Assembly (NCBI GenBank): GCA_028023455.1
Contig: JAQFVV010000152.1
Span: forward strand, 2,294,001 to 2,358,000
DNA: 64,000 bases
Direction: 5' to 3'
Source of the DNA: Epiperipatus broadwayi
Taxonomy: Eukaryota > Onychophora > Udeonychophora > Euonychophora > Peripatidae
In this document: piece by piece, positions 11,670-24,599 of the stretch
Layout of the letters: every line of letters begins with the position of its first letter
Position numbering within the stretch: the first letter of the stretch is position 1
Program-made: the position numbers and the translations under genes
Notes under the pieces: generated by a model
Told to the model about the DNA's origin: nothing
The model's input: only the letters and a program-made list of their open reading frames with translations
The model's database searches: none

Positions 11670-12285
11670 AAATAAGCATTCAAGACATGCAAAAAAATTC
11701 AATACTTGATACCATCATTTGATACATAATCTTATAGGATATTGAAAATTTGAAATTAAATAAATCCAAGAAAATATCCTTCATGATTTTTAAGCCATAT
11801 AAAAAAACTTGTTTTTGCATTAAATAACCCAAATCATTTATGCTAAAAGTAAAAACAATGGTAAATTAAAGCAAAAGGTAAAAACGGTATAAATTTGTGT
11901 GGTAAAGCACTATGTAGAATGATGAGTCAAAAATTACAACTTCCTGCATTGATCCTCAGTTTATCATTTATAGTGTTAGAATATCATATAACCTATTGAG
12001 CAACATAACCATTAGATTACTTTTATACAAATGTATCAATATCTTTAGGCTTTTTTTAAATATCATCTTCTATTGTTAATTATTTTTATAATATCCCCAT
12101 ATCTGTGACATTTTATCCAAGCTCAGATGTGAATTATAAAATGTATTTTACACTCACACATGTGAACATATTAAAATGTGTACATACACATGTGTATGTA
12201 CATTGAAAATATATAAAATACTCATTTACACAAGTGTGTGCACATTATACATGCACTTGTGAATAATATATATAAATTAAAATAG
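11670..12285. other. No gene; short alternating purine-pyrimidine stretch at 12165-12260
   Basis: AT-rich DNA. From 12165 to 12260 there are interspersed CACATGTG/TGTGCACA motifs that are locally palindromic and could adopt Z-DNA or hairpins. No coding signature. Confidence 0.45.
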
Positions 12286-12347
12286 TATTGTTTGGTGTAC
12301 TTACTGTGCCCATCACCTAGCAGCACAGTACAGTGCACCAAACAGTA
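12286..12347. repeat. 62-bp hairpin (about 24-bp stem, ~13-base loop)
   Basis: ATTGTTTGGTGTACTTACTG on the left pairs with CAGTACAGTGCACCAAACAG on the right across a CCCATCACCTAGC-like loop, with one or two mismatches or bulges. Lower-stem pairing continues weakly outward. It could be a miniature transposon or a structured RNA; nothing proves transcription. Confidence 0.7.
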
Positions 12348-12479
12348 TCTATAAATATATTTTTTATTAATTTGTATTTTTTTTTTTTTATTTGTCTAAT
12401 TATAGGTAACTGGAATCGTAGCTATAGAAATTGCTGATAAAGGTAGAATTTACTTCAGTTTCTAATTAATTTAATTCAT

Positions 12480-13050
12480 AACAGTAACAAACTCTCCACA
12501 CAGTGGCGCCACTCAGTGCAAATCTTAGTAATCAATAGATGCAAGAAGGTTTGTGTATAAAATCTATATTTAGAGCTTACTTATCCAATATCTCCAGACT
12601 AGTTTCATGTTTGTGACTTTTATCAGTCAGGAACCTTAGATTTGATAGCACTGCACCAGGATCTTAGGATGGTAATGCAACCCTCCAGCAGTTTACCTTT
12701 TACTTATTTAGTTAACTAAAAATTCATGAACAGAAAATGAAAACACCACAATGTTTTCAATCCCAATTCATTTTCTTGTAAAGTTATATAGATCTAAACC
12801 AAGTTAGTATTTGTATATTTTAAGAGAAGTGACCTCAGATCCAAGGCTCCTTTTTGATGAAACCCACAAGTTATGAAACTAGTCCAGGGATATTGGATGA
12901 ATAGGTATTAGTTGGAGTTTTATGCACAAATCTTGCATTCCTTGATTACTTAGGCTTGTACTAGGTGGCACTATTGTATGGAGAGGTTGCTTCCGTATTA
13001 ACAGCTTATGTAAGCATAGGAAATGCTAATCACATAATGTTTTAGTGGTT
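12480..13050. repeat. Fold-back/MITE family A, copy 3 (most complete)
   Basis: The left terminus carries CAAACTCTCCACACAGTGG and CACTCAGTGCAAATC; the right terminus carries the mirrored GTACTAGGTGGCACTATTG and TATGGAGAGG. Terminal inverted repeats are ~150-170 bp, interrupted by mismatches, around a ~200-bp unique centre. The right end continues through a block matching copy 2's outer arm (AAGCATAGGAAATGCTAATC) to GTTTTAGTG. It has no coding capacity. Confidence 0.75.
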
Positions 13051-15270
13051 TTAATTTAATTCATATTATCATTTCGTAAGCATAAACACTTTTTTAACTG
13101 GTGTCAAAATATTTCATAGTCATTAGCATATGATTACTTTTAATATCAATTTTTGATGTTTTTTTTCCATGTGAGCCAGTCTTTTGAGTTTACATACATA
13201 AAATAAGTTTAGCAATGTATTTGTATAAAATCTAACAATTCTAATGTTCTTTTGTGATAACAAATTTGAATCCAGACCAAAAGAACTGTAATTTTTTTCA
13301 GGTCATCAGTGTGGAAATAATTGGCCCATACTTAGCATAAATAGTCATTCATTTATTTGTTAGTAAATAAGTATCTTGATATTATTAACTATGGTTAATA
13401 AGTGAACCAGTTTTAACATTAGATTCTGGAAGCATTGGAATTAGTCTACATAGCTTTAATCAATGGTGCTACAGGGAAATGATAAACAACCAATATCTAT
13501 TTTACTCAGACACTCACACACACACATATATATTGTTCAATGTCCTATATTATTGCTTTTTTTAACATCATGTAGATGTTGAAAGATTGGATTATGCAAT
13601 ATTTTGAAATATTTTTGTATTTTATATTAAACTGCATGATGAAATTAAAAAAAAAAAACATAATTAGATTTGCCTAGTTTGAACTACCTCACATAAAAAC
13701 ATTCCTTAGACCCACTTGCACCTGCCCTTTCTCAACTATCCAATATAACAATATGACCAGGTAATGGGTAATTCTGTGTTTTAATTAGAAACAACTGTAG
13801 CCAACCTTTTTTATTGGATATCTAAACCAATTTTCTGGACTATTATAAGTCAAGGTCTCTAATAAAATTATTCTTGAAATGTATTAAGATCTAAGTTTTC
13901 AGTGATGTCAGCTCATGGTTAAATTATCTGTATTTTAGATTATTTGGGTCCTATTTCGTATTTAAGAGACTTCTAGTGATATTTTGGAAGTTTGTATTCA
14001 TATTTTTAGTTGTTTGTAATTACATCATTTAAAAAAAGATATAAAAGCTGCCTATTTAGAAAACAAACTGTCCAGTATGTCATTGTGCAGTACTTTGCTT
14101 CATTTTCTAGATATTTTGATGCTTACCATGTGACTTGTGCTCAGTTGGAAATAATAGTTAGCTATTATGTTGTGGAAATGGGATGGGGCAGGATAGAGAA
14201 GAAATATGGGAAAAACAGGGTGGGGAATGGAAATGGAAGGTAATGTGCCTAACAGGTTTCTCTGGGCATAATGGCTGAGAGATTCCTGACTCTGTTAAAG
14301 GAAAAGCCACAGTGCATCACATCGCATGCATTATGTGACATCCAGTTTGTTTTGTATGTCCTTTTTTTATACCATCCTTGTATTGCATTCTTCTGCCATC
14401 CAGATATAATATTCATTATTCCAATACTATTTTAACATGTTTATTAAAACTAATAGTCCTAAATTAACGTAAGCTGATCAAGTGATTGTAAATGATCTAA
14501 TTTTAAAACATATATATATAATACAATCTTCCAGGTGTTAAGTCCATGGTTTTCCTTCATCTTTAGGATACTTGTTATAATAAATATTATTCAAGATATA
14601 TTTTCTTAGAATGTTCATAGCAGCAATTTTCATTTAATTTATCCATCTCAAATATATCGTTTCCTTGATCTTAAAACATTATCTTATATTGGGTTTCGGC
14701 TTCACTTAAATAAAATGAAAATCATATTATTAAATAAAAAATTTAAAATCGAATATAATTTTTTGTGTGATGATATTTATAGCATTTATGCAAGTAAAAA
14801 TGTTAAATATGTATATGCGAGTGTTTAAGGGTGTAAATTAATTCAAGAATTTGAACGTAAAAAAACATGCCAAAAATAAGAGGCATTCCACAAATAGCAA
14901 ACTTAATTACCCTTGGTAACATAAACATTTTTATAATGCGAAAATAAAATAATAATAATAATATATATGCGCACATGCATATTTTTGTGGTTCGCCTTGA
15001 GTGATTGTTATGAATTCTATGCGATCTACTTACGAGTTTTAATTGCCAGTTACAAAATAAAGCATTTCAACTTGCTCTATAAAAGCAATTTTATTAATAT
15101 AATATACATAAAAGAAAAAGAAATACAAGTAAAACACTAAATGAACATTATTGGAAACTGGTTATTTCACGCATACACGCAAAACATGCATCTATTAAAA
15201 TACTTATATATATATATTATCAAAGTACAATGTGTGCAACATTCTTTTTTTTTTTTCAAAAGTACAAACA
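13051..15270. other. Probable intronic DNA of the FABP gene; no exon recognised
   Basis: AT-rich with a CA/TA run near 13510-13535. The plus-strand open frame at 14010-14243 has no recognisable domain. CpG dinucleotides become more frequent after about 14640. If the FABP call is right this is the start of its first intron, and I could not find exon 2 on the minus strand anywhere below 15280. Confidence 0.45.
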
Positions 15271-15279
15271 ACTACTTGC

Positions 15280-15349
15280 CTAGTTTTTGCATGTAGGTAT
15301 CAAAGTTTTCACTTGATGTAAGCTTGTATTTTCCACAGAAATGAGCCAT
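15280..15349 (-). CDS. Fatty-acid-binding protein, first coding exon (partial gene)
   Basis: FABPs are ~130-residue cytosolic beta-barrel carriers of fatty acids and related lipids. The exon encodes 23 residues plus one base; its core GKYKLTSSENFDTYM matches the family's N-terminal signature (G-K/T-W/Y-K-L-x-S-S-E-N-F-D-x-Y-M). The ATG (15347-15349, minus) sits in CCCAAAATGG, a good initiation context. The exon stops after CTAG and is followed by GCAAGT, the consensus of a GC-AG type donor. This splits the next Gly codon after its first base, the same position and phase as intron 1 in vertebrate FABP genes. No stop or frameshift is seen. The remaining exons would lie at lower coordinates and are not recognised in the window. 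It is the best candidate here for a live host gene, though an isolated exon relic cannot be excluded. Confidence 0.8.
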
Positions 15350-15418
15350 TTTGGGAAAGTTGTATAGTGTATACAATAACTGCTATTTTTATTATAATTG
15401 ATCAGCGGATATGATTAA

Positions 15419-15426
15419 CTTTATAC
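15419..15426 (-). promoter_or_regulatory. TATA-like box of the FABP gene
   Basis: On the minus strand the sequence GCGTATAAAGTT places TATAAAG about 70 bp upstream of the FABP ATG, which would give a transcription start around 15390 and a 5' UTR of ~40 bases. The surrounding 15350-15640 has more CpG than the rest of the window. The position is plausible, but there is no direct evidence of use. Confidence 0.5.
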
Positions 15427-15589
15427 GCTGTCTTCACTCGTAATAAAAAGTTCAAAAGTCGATTGTATTTGCATTAATTTGATAATAAATAATCTTATGC
15501 GTTTATTATAATGTAATCTGATTTTTTGTTGGTCCTTTTTATTATCTTTTATATACGCCCACTAGTTTTAACTGACGCGGAAACAAAAT

Positions 15590-15968
15590 GATATCGTTGA
15601 AACACGAAAAAAAATTAAATTCACCTATATGTTGATATAAATAACAAATTACGCAGTTTAGAAATTATCTGCTCCTTATTACAATCATATTTCGGTGTGA
15701 GCAAATTAGATAATTTATTTATCTCTTCATTACAAATAAATTAATATTTAAAAAAATAATAAATTAATATCAGCTTACATGATCTCTAAATAATTAGTTT
15801 TTTATTATGGAATCAGATTTTTTTCTAATTAAAATATATAAGTACACAAAATTATTTTGTTTAACTAATAAAGTACGATATATAACTTTTCGCTTATATT
15901 ATTTAATTCACTAAAATATTACTTAGTTCGCTTATAATATTCTTTATTTATTTCTAGACATAGTACAA
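15590..15968 (-). mobile_element. LTR-like segment A (possible Gypsy 3' LTR)
   Basis: The right part (about 15775-15965) resembles 25550-25725. Shared blocks in order are GATCTCTAAATA, TTAACTAATAAA, TTATTTAACTCA/TTATTTAATTCA, TCTTATAATAT/GCTTATAATAT and TTATTTCTA-A-ATAG. Read on the minus strand the segment could begin TGTACTATG, just downstream (in minus orientation) of the Gypsy integrase remnant at 16100-17500, where a 3' LTR is expected. The left boundary is a guess. It would lie within ~250 bp of the FABP start. Confidence 0.45.
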
Positions 15969-16089
15969 CTTCATACACTTCAGAAATTAGGGGTTCTGAA
16001 ATCTAATGTAGTCTTTTGAATAGTTAAATTGTTTCCTGGTTCTTTGCATCATTTTTCAGTCGTATTATGTATTATTTTTCTTTTCGTTG

Positions 16090-17560
16090 TGTTCTTCGCT
16101 TACTTCCTTTGCTGTGGGTACAAAAGTATTTCCAAGTATTTCTGTTTGTTGGACTTTTTTTAAAAATCTTCTCAGATGATTAATGTATTTTATATAATTT
16201 CTTCTGTTTTAGTTTCAACTATTACAATTTGCCTGGAAATATGTTCTTTAATTGGACCTTTCATCCAGTATATTCCAGTGATATATCTAATCCAAATTTA
16301 TTCTCCCTCAGCATAGCAATTTTCCTCAGCATTGTTTGCATCTAACTCAAAATGTTTATTTTGGCCAATTAGCATCAGTTCTATGCTTTTTTTTTATATA
16401 TCCAAACATCATATCAGTTGGGGATTTATCAGTATTAGTTGAAGGTATACTGAACTCATATAAAATAGCTTTTTACAAAATTTCTTGAATATTCATAGTT
16501 CCTTTCTTTATTATATTTGCGCTGCCTTTTCTGCAATGTCTAATATCCCACTCTTTAAGAAATTCATCGAATTGATGTGAAACTGGTGCTGTTATCTGAT
16601 ATGAGAATTTCAGGGAAATCATGAAAATCACATAATTTAAGTTTTTCAATTGTTTCCTAAGTACTGGTGTTTTCCATGATCCTTGCGTATGCATTTATCA
16701 CCAAGAAAATGTAATCATAGAATAGTCCAGCATTGTTAATATGAATACAACTCCAAGTTTTTGTGACAAATGGCCATACTATATATTTTTTACTGGAACA
16801 TTTGTGGTTGCTTGATATTTATCATAAGTTTTGAGGAAATGATTTATTTCTTTATTGATACTAAGCCACCATACATGACTACAGGTGAGTGCTTTAGCTC
16901 ATATTATGGCATGATGTTCTTGGTGAATCACTTGTAAAACCTGGTGATGGCTCAGTATTAACACTTAATCATCCATTAATATGCATTCTTCATTAATAGG
17001 CAGTTTTTCTCTGATATTCCATGTAGATTTATGAAGTAGGTCAGGGTGATGGTCAACCTCTGAAAATCCATTCGATTAGCAGCTTATATCCTTTATCAAC
17101 TTTGTCCATCCCACTACTTTTTTGCAGTCTATTACTTCAATATTCTAGCCACTTATATACTCAATGGTTGGTTAATTTTTCTCTGATTCTGACTTACTTA
17201 ATCAGAACTCTTGAAAGTGCATCCACATTTCCAGCATCATAATGGCTTTCTTGCATTCTATAACACTTTCATCAGCTTCACAGGTCTGTTACATCTCATC
17301 CACAGTTCTTAAATTGTCAATGAGCAAAGTGCAGTAACCTGCCCTAAGATCAAATAAATTTTTGATGTTTAAGAAGGTCTCCAGATTTTCAGAGAAATGT
17401 TTTGATATTTTGATTGGTGTTTAAGATGGAGAATTAGAATTTTTTATGTATTTATGATGATTGAGTTATTTGCTATTTGATGATGTGATGTTATCATTTA
17501 TAGGAACACTCCACAAGGTCAAGTTGTAAGCTGTTCTCCTTCTTGTTCAACTAATTTTCT
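16090..17560 (-). mobile_element. Ty3/Gypsy retrotransposon pol remnant (integrase region)
   Basis: On the minus strand the translation, across shifts, shows an integrase zinc-binding and core region: VIHQEHHAII-AKALTCSHVW, then WLSINKEINHFLKTYDKYQA, then FLVINAYARIMENTSTKETI, then FPEILISDNSTSFTS, then QFDEFLKEWDIRHC. After these comes a C-terminal host-element motif resembling NTDKSPTDMMFG. The first catalytic Asp (VDAY in relatives) reads INAY; the second (SDN) is kept. Stops and at least three frameshifts break it. No RT domain is recognised above 17560. The possible links to the LTR-like segment at 15590-15968 and the gag piece at 24600-25180 are discussed under findings. Confidence 0.85.
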
Positions 17561-20500
17561 AACTCAATCATGAGTTCCACCATAAATCTCATCTGAGTTC
17601 TCACAATGAATACAGATGTAAATTAATAAAACAATTTGTGGATGTAATTCTAGCTGAAGGCTGATAAAAATCTCATTAATGTAAATTTAATGAATGTTTA
17701 ATTTAATACTAGCTTCCAAATTAAAAACATTTAAAAAATGATGCATTATTTGAAGTAGCTTGATATATATTGTACCCTTTATAATAGGTACAGACAACTA
17801 AGTAGAGTTGGAAAAGTAGCTGTATAAAAAAGTTTAAATTTGAGTTATTTTCTAACATATAATTTAAATGTTATAAATAGCAGAAGTTCAAACTCAGTAG
17901 ATAGGAGCTTATAAAGATATGTTATATAGCTTGAACTCATTGTAAAATGAATTAAATGTAAAATGATACAATAAATTATCTAAAATGTATTAATTTTAAT
18001 TTATTATATTCAATAAATACTACAAAGATAGAATAGCTGAATTAGAGTAATAAATATTTTATATTATAGGTTTAAAATAATTATTTTGTTTAAAATATTA
18101 TTTAAAATGATAAGTTAATTTAATATTATTTTAAAAGATGCAGAAAGAATCACATGATTAGGTGATTGTGTGAATATATGTACTTTCAGAAAGTTAGGGA
18201 AATAAACTTTAGTTTTAACTTGTTAACAAATTTAGTGTAGTAAATCTTCAGTCTAGAAAAAATGTATTAGAAAAATAATATTTAAAATTATTATTTTATT
18301 TAGGTGTAGTATGTTATTTTTAAATCAATTTTAGATTATTTAAATATATAAAAAATTGTTTTAATAAGGATATTTTTAGATAAAAATAATTAATATTGAA
18401 GACATTAAATAATTTGATATTTAATATTGATTCATAGTTTTATAACTTAATTTTAAAAATCATATTGATGTAGTAAAATCCTTGGGTTAAGACCAGTATA
18501 AAAAGAGAGATTGGAGCCAGTCTATACAATTAATTGTTTTTCATAGATTTCAGTGTATTACAGATTTTGTTTGAAATTTATAACTACATTTACTTTTTTT
18601 ATATTGTGACAGTAGTAATTTCTTTTAAATTATTATTATTTACTTGCAAGTGTTTTTGAAAAATATAATTAGAATAACTACTTAAATAATGAATCACTAA
18701 ACACCAAATTTCCCTGTCAGTTTGTCTACTTGAAACTTAGTTCAGGACCTCAATAATACTGTGGAACTCAATAGTGGCTACTTAAATATTATGCAAATGA
18801 ATACCAAATATTTAAAAAAGTACTGTAATAAAAGCAGAGTGGATTTATGCAAGAACTTTGTAATTTTTATAAATTGTATATTTGGAATGAGTGACTATTT
18901 ATTTCAAATGACTTTATCATATTGCAAAGCAGCTCACTTATTAAAGTTAATTAAGAGGAACTGGATATTCATTAAAAATCTTATTTGAAATATTAAATTT
19001 GAAAAAAAAGAGAAAATTAAGACTGCACCTGCATTTTAAAACTAAACTTAAAATATCTTATGGTACAATGAATGTCTGTTTTATTATAATTGATAATAAT
19101 AACTTATATTTGATTTGTCTTTAAAGAAGTCAAAATGAAGTTATGTTTTAAGAACAATGTATTTAAAGACAAATTGAAGAAAATGACTTTGAATGTCTTT
19201 TAAAGAATTTGCTATTGATAAATAAATCAATAAAAAATTATATTTTTACATAATTTATTTTGAAATAATGAACTGAGACATCTTCTTAAAAGATTAAAAC
19301 TATATTAGTTAATATATGTTTTTGGATGATCTAAAAGTTTTTACCTGGAAAAGAAAAATATTTAGTGAAAAGATATATATTTAAAATGATTTAAAAAATC
19401 ATAAATTTTTAAAGAAAGAAATATTTATTTTAATTCATGTGTGCTGATAACGGTATTAAATAAATAATTTATATTATAATGTCTGCTATTAATGATTTTA
19501 CTGATGGAAAATGCAAATATTGCTTATATTATATTTATTGCAATCTATCTGCTCTACACAATGACCAAAATGTACATAAGAAATATTTTCATAAATGAAT
19601 CAATAAATTATTTAAAGGAGATATTATATGCCTGAATAAATGCCCAGAGAAAAGAAACTGGAATGAACAATTATTTCTTCAGGATTATTAATATTCTTCT
19701 TGAATTTTTACTGGATTTTGATGTTGTTATTTGTACATTTCTTCATATGGCACCAAGATAAAAATATAATTGTACATGATACTGTTCAACTGTGGAGAAA
19801 GCAATTTAACTTATGAGCATGAAAAAAAAATCCTTTTGTAACTTTAAATTTTATTATTATTTTAATATTAAGTTTTAACATTAGTATTTTAGAATATTAC
19901 ATTTTTATTTTAAAACTAACTTGTTGAATTATTATATAATTTTAAGATAGATTAACTTTATTATTATGTTTTAAAAAAATGAGTATTCAGAAAGTAATTT
20001 TCTGAACAAGGCAAATTTCAGTGTAAAAGTTTTCTTTTGAATGAATAATTTTGAGAAGTGGACTGCTGTAAATGATTTAGCAATATAATGAGATCATTGG
20101 TAATAATTTTTTTTATTGTTATTTAGATTACATTTTTGCTTAATAATTTTGTTTCTTTTCTTTTATTTAAGAAAGATATATTCTAATTAGTATTTTAAGA
20201 TTAATATTTCAAATTGCTTGAATTTAATGTTAAACAGTGGAATGAACTATTGATAAAATTATCATGTGTATTTTACAAAAGACTTGATAAATGCGGATGA
20301 ATGTTATTGGGTTTTTTTTTGAAAAAACATCAAAGGATATTTTAAATATTTATTTATTGAGTGCTTGAATATGCATATATAAAATAACATTGTTACATTA
20401 TTAATATTTGTTTTTTTTAATGTTGTCTATTGAAATACAGTAAAAGACATAATATCAATCTCTCTAAATTATATCATAACAAATAAAAAAAAATGTATAG

Positions 20501-22380
20501 TATTGAAGTATGTTTATCAAGTTCATTTGTGCATGGAAACTTTTTAAAAAAAAATCTTGAAATGAATTTATATCTTTATTGTTTTCTTTAATATTGTGTT
20601 TTGGAAGTTATTTTAGAATGCTGTTGCTATATTTTATGATGTGGAATGAGTTATTCAGTGTGGAAGATATAGGATTGTGGTCAGGAAAGTAATAATATTC
20701 TTATAAAATCCTAGGTGTTAGGGATATGTTGAAAGCTGTTGTATATGAATTATATTTCCATATTTTAAAGTTATAAAAATATACAGATAGCAAAGGACTG
20801 TATATATCTTTCCATGGACAGACCCATTTCCTCAATAAGTGCTATAATAGAGCTATGATTTGAATCTTAGGTGCCCGATGAATATGTACCTACTCTTATG
20901 ATTTTCACTGTACCCATGATGATATTATCTTACTCTTTTAAAACATTCTTGTTATTATTCCATACCCTACACTTTAATCACTATCTATCAACACAAGTAT
21001 CATCATAGAAGATAGTTTTATAAGTTGAAAAACTAATGACTAAACTGTTTGAAGTTGATAATTTTGTAAAAGGACAAGATGTAGTATATTGAAATTTCTT
21101 TCACAGATAATGATAAGATGTGTAGTGATTGCCATAGTATATAATGTAAGAGAGAAATAATTAATGCTCATGCAAATATTAGAGATCACTTAGCTCAAAC
21201 AGATGCATATTCAAATGGAATGAAAGTGAGAATGAAAATGATTTTGATTGATATAGTGAATGTAAGAGTATAAAAACAAAAAGTAATATAAATGTCAAGC
21301 AATATAACTTATGGATAGTTCCTTAAATTTTATTATAAATAATTTAAACTTATTTAAGTTATAAAAATCTATAAAATTACCTCTTAAATATTTTTGCATA
21401 AAGGGAAAATTTTCTATTTTTTTTTTATATTTTAAAATGTTCTAATATTCAAATATCAGGATGGTAGTTTGCCATATTGCAAAAAGAGTATTTTTTTAAA
21501 TAATTTTCTTTTGATATTTTATTTGGATTTTAAAAAATGTGTTTTAAAATATAAACTTGTGTTGATGTGCTTACATCATAAGAGATATATTTTATAGTAG
21601 AATAAGTATAATATTAAGTTGTTTTTTTAGAAATTGGGAAAAATATTCTAACTATTTCTAATACAAATAATAGAATACTATTTGACTGAATGAAGATTAC
21701 ATATTATCATTACTGTTACAAGTTTATTTTATCTTAGTTTTGAAATGGTCAGAATGAAGGCTATTCTTATTTTATTTCTTGTATTTATTGGTTAGATTTA
21801 TTGTAAATATTTTTCTTTTTTATGTTAAATAATGTTAATTTTTATTTTATTTATGTAAATATTTTTTTATATTATGGTATAAATTTCTAAATAAATTTGT
21901 GAACGTTTTTGAAATTTACCTTAGTCAATTTGTGATTTATCTGTGTGTGCTTATTTAATTTTTCATTCTACCTGTATGATCCACAGAAATTAATAATTTA
22001 GAATATTATTTATTTGGCATATGATTCCATTAAGATTTCTTAGATAATATTTCTATTATAATTGATTGATTAACAAAGTATATTATTATTATTATTATTA
22101 TCATAGAAGATATGATTATTAGTAATTATCTTTTTAAACTGATATAACACCAATGAGAGGTATAGTTGAAATTGCCACAATATAAAAATACATTATTTTT
22201 TTAAGTATGCCACATTAAACAAAGAAAGATTGTACAATGTTTACTTAAAATCTTATTATATTATTTATTTATTTTATTACTAAATTCTAATTATTAAGTA
22301 GATTTAATGTTGAGACTCATTAAGTTATAAAGTTAATCCAGTGGCATACCAATGAAGACAAACCACATATAAGTATACCT
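17561..22380. other. Long extremely AT-rich stretch without recognisable genes
   Basis: About 4.8 kb with homopolymer and TTA/TTTAA-rich sequence. The 75-residue frame at 18761-18988 has no recognisable domain. A TATAAAAAGAGAGATT motif at 18497-18512, followed by a less AT-rich patch, looks promoter-like but is unsupported. If 15.6-25.7 kb is a single Gypsy insertion, this is where protease, RT and RNase H should be, and I see no trace of them. Confidence 0.5.
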
Positions 22381-22384
22381 TATA

Positions 22385-22835
22385 TTCTTAACGTGGCCAC
22401 ACATTTAGTCAAAAACTTATCTAATGAATTCAAAATAGGCGTCAGTACTCCACCAAACACAAATAGAATGATTAACAATGCAAAGGACAAAATAGAATGC
22501 AACCAAACTTCCCAAGTTGTATATAAGATTACACACCTCAAACTAGCTGTAAGGCAATATATTATGGTGAAACTTGGGCCACAGTAAACAATAGAGTAGC
22601 ACAAGACTTACATATATATATATACAATAGAAAGGTAAACAAAAATGAAGGCAATTCAATATTTGCAGAACAGCAAAAACATTTAATCATAAATTTGAAC
22701 TCTCTAGCACTGAGATTGTTTGCAAAGAAAGAGATGACATGAAAATAAAAAAAAAGTGTATTTCATTGTGAATGATCCAAATGCTATCAATTGAAGGGAT
22801 GCGTGCTTTACAGTAGTGAAAAAATGGACAGGATA
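22385..22835 (+). mobile_element. Penelope-like fragment (linker plus GIY-YIG)
   Basis: The open part at 22393-22587 reads VSTPPNTNRMINNAKDKIEC and then NQTSQVVYKITHL, the linker-to-GIY region of Penelope-like proteins. Out-of-frame continuation gives a NRVAQ-like block, FELSSTEIVCKERDDMKIKK near 22690-22750, and FIVNDPNAIN-stop-RDACFTV followed by VKKW near 22770-22830, the usual C-terminal end. The central GIY-YIG core is damaged around 22540-22620. It is close in sequence style to the fragment at 48110-48358, so both may come from one subfamily. Confidence 0.78.
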
Positions 22836-23116
22836 ATTATTTGCATAAATTTGCATTCATTACGCTTATACAGTATAATGACTATGAATATGGAATAAAC
22901 ATACTCTGAAAACACTAAGCTAAACATTGTTATTTGTGAAAATTTTTATCAACTTCACCTATATACATTTAAAGTGTATTATAAGTATTAGTTGTTTATT
23001 GTTGTATTTATTTATAAGAGTAATCAGATATCATGTAAAATCCCTCATCATATTTAACTACAACATGCTAATTAATTCATTCATTTTGTTATTAGTTTGT
23101 TAGAAATAAACTTGAG
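22836..23116. other. No recognisable gene
   Basis: AT-rich spacer ahead of the TTA microsatellite. Confidence 0.4.

Positions 23117-24127
<1,011 letters not shown>

Positions 24128-24209
<82 letters not shown>
24128..24209. repeat. (TA)n microsatellite, ~40 units
   Basis: Perfect alternating TA run. Confidence 0.98.
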
Positions 24210-24212
<3 letters not shown>

Positions 24213-24599
24213 TGGCAAAACAAAAGCAATGTACTTTGTATATTAATGCAGTAATGTTTGTTTCCTGCTAATCCTTATCTAAATGAGATTCCCAAATGGT
24301 TATATATTTATTCTCAAGCTCCTCATAAATCCGATCACAAATTGAAGTGAAAATTGTATCACTGACCAGAATTGAACTATTTTCAAGCCATTCTTAAAAA
24401 ATTGTATGAATAAGAACTTGAACAAATAGTAATGTCTTATGAGACATGTAGGCTTACATTACTAAGAGAGATATTCCTCTTTTAAAATTTAGTTAAAAAT
24501 CACATCCTACTAATACATTCATAATCCATGTATATTTTTAATTTCACAATTTTAATTATTTCTTTTGTGAAAAAATGAGTTAACCTTTACATACACACC
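24210..24599. other. No recognisable gene
   Basis: AT-rich spacer between the TA tract and the gag remnant. Confidence 0.4.

Noticed and set aside
18497-18512. TATAAAAAGAGAG as a promoter
   Set aside because: A lone TATA motif in extremely AT-rich DNA with no coding or LTR context is not evidence of a promoter.
22380-22604. 74-residue minus-strand open frame
   Set aside because: Antisense shadow of the Penelope fragment on the plus strand.
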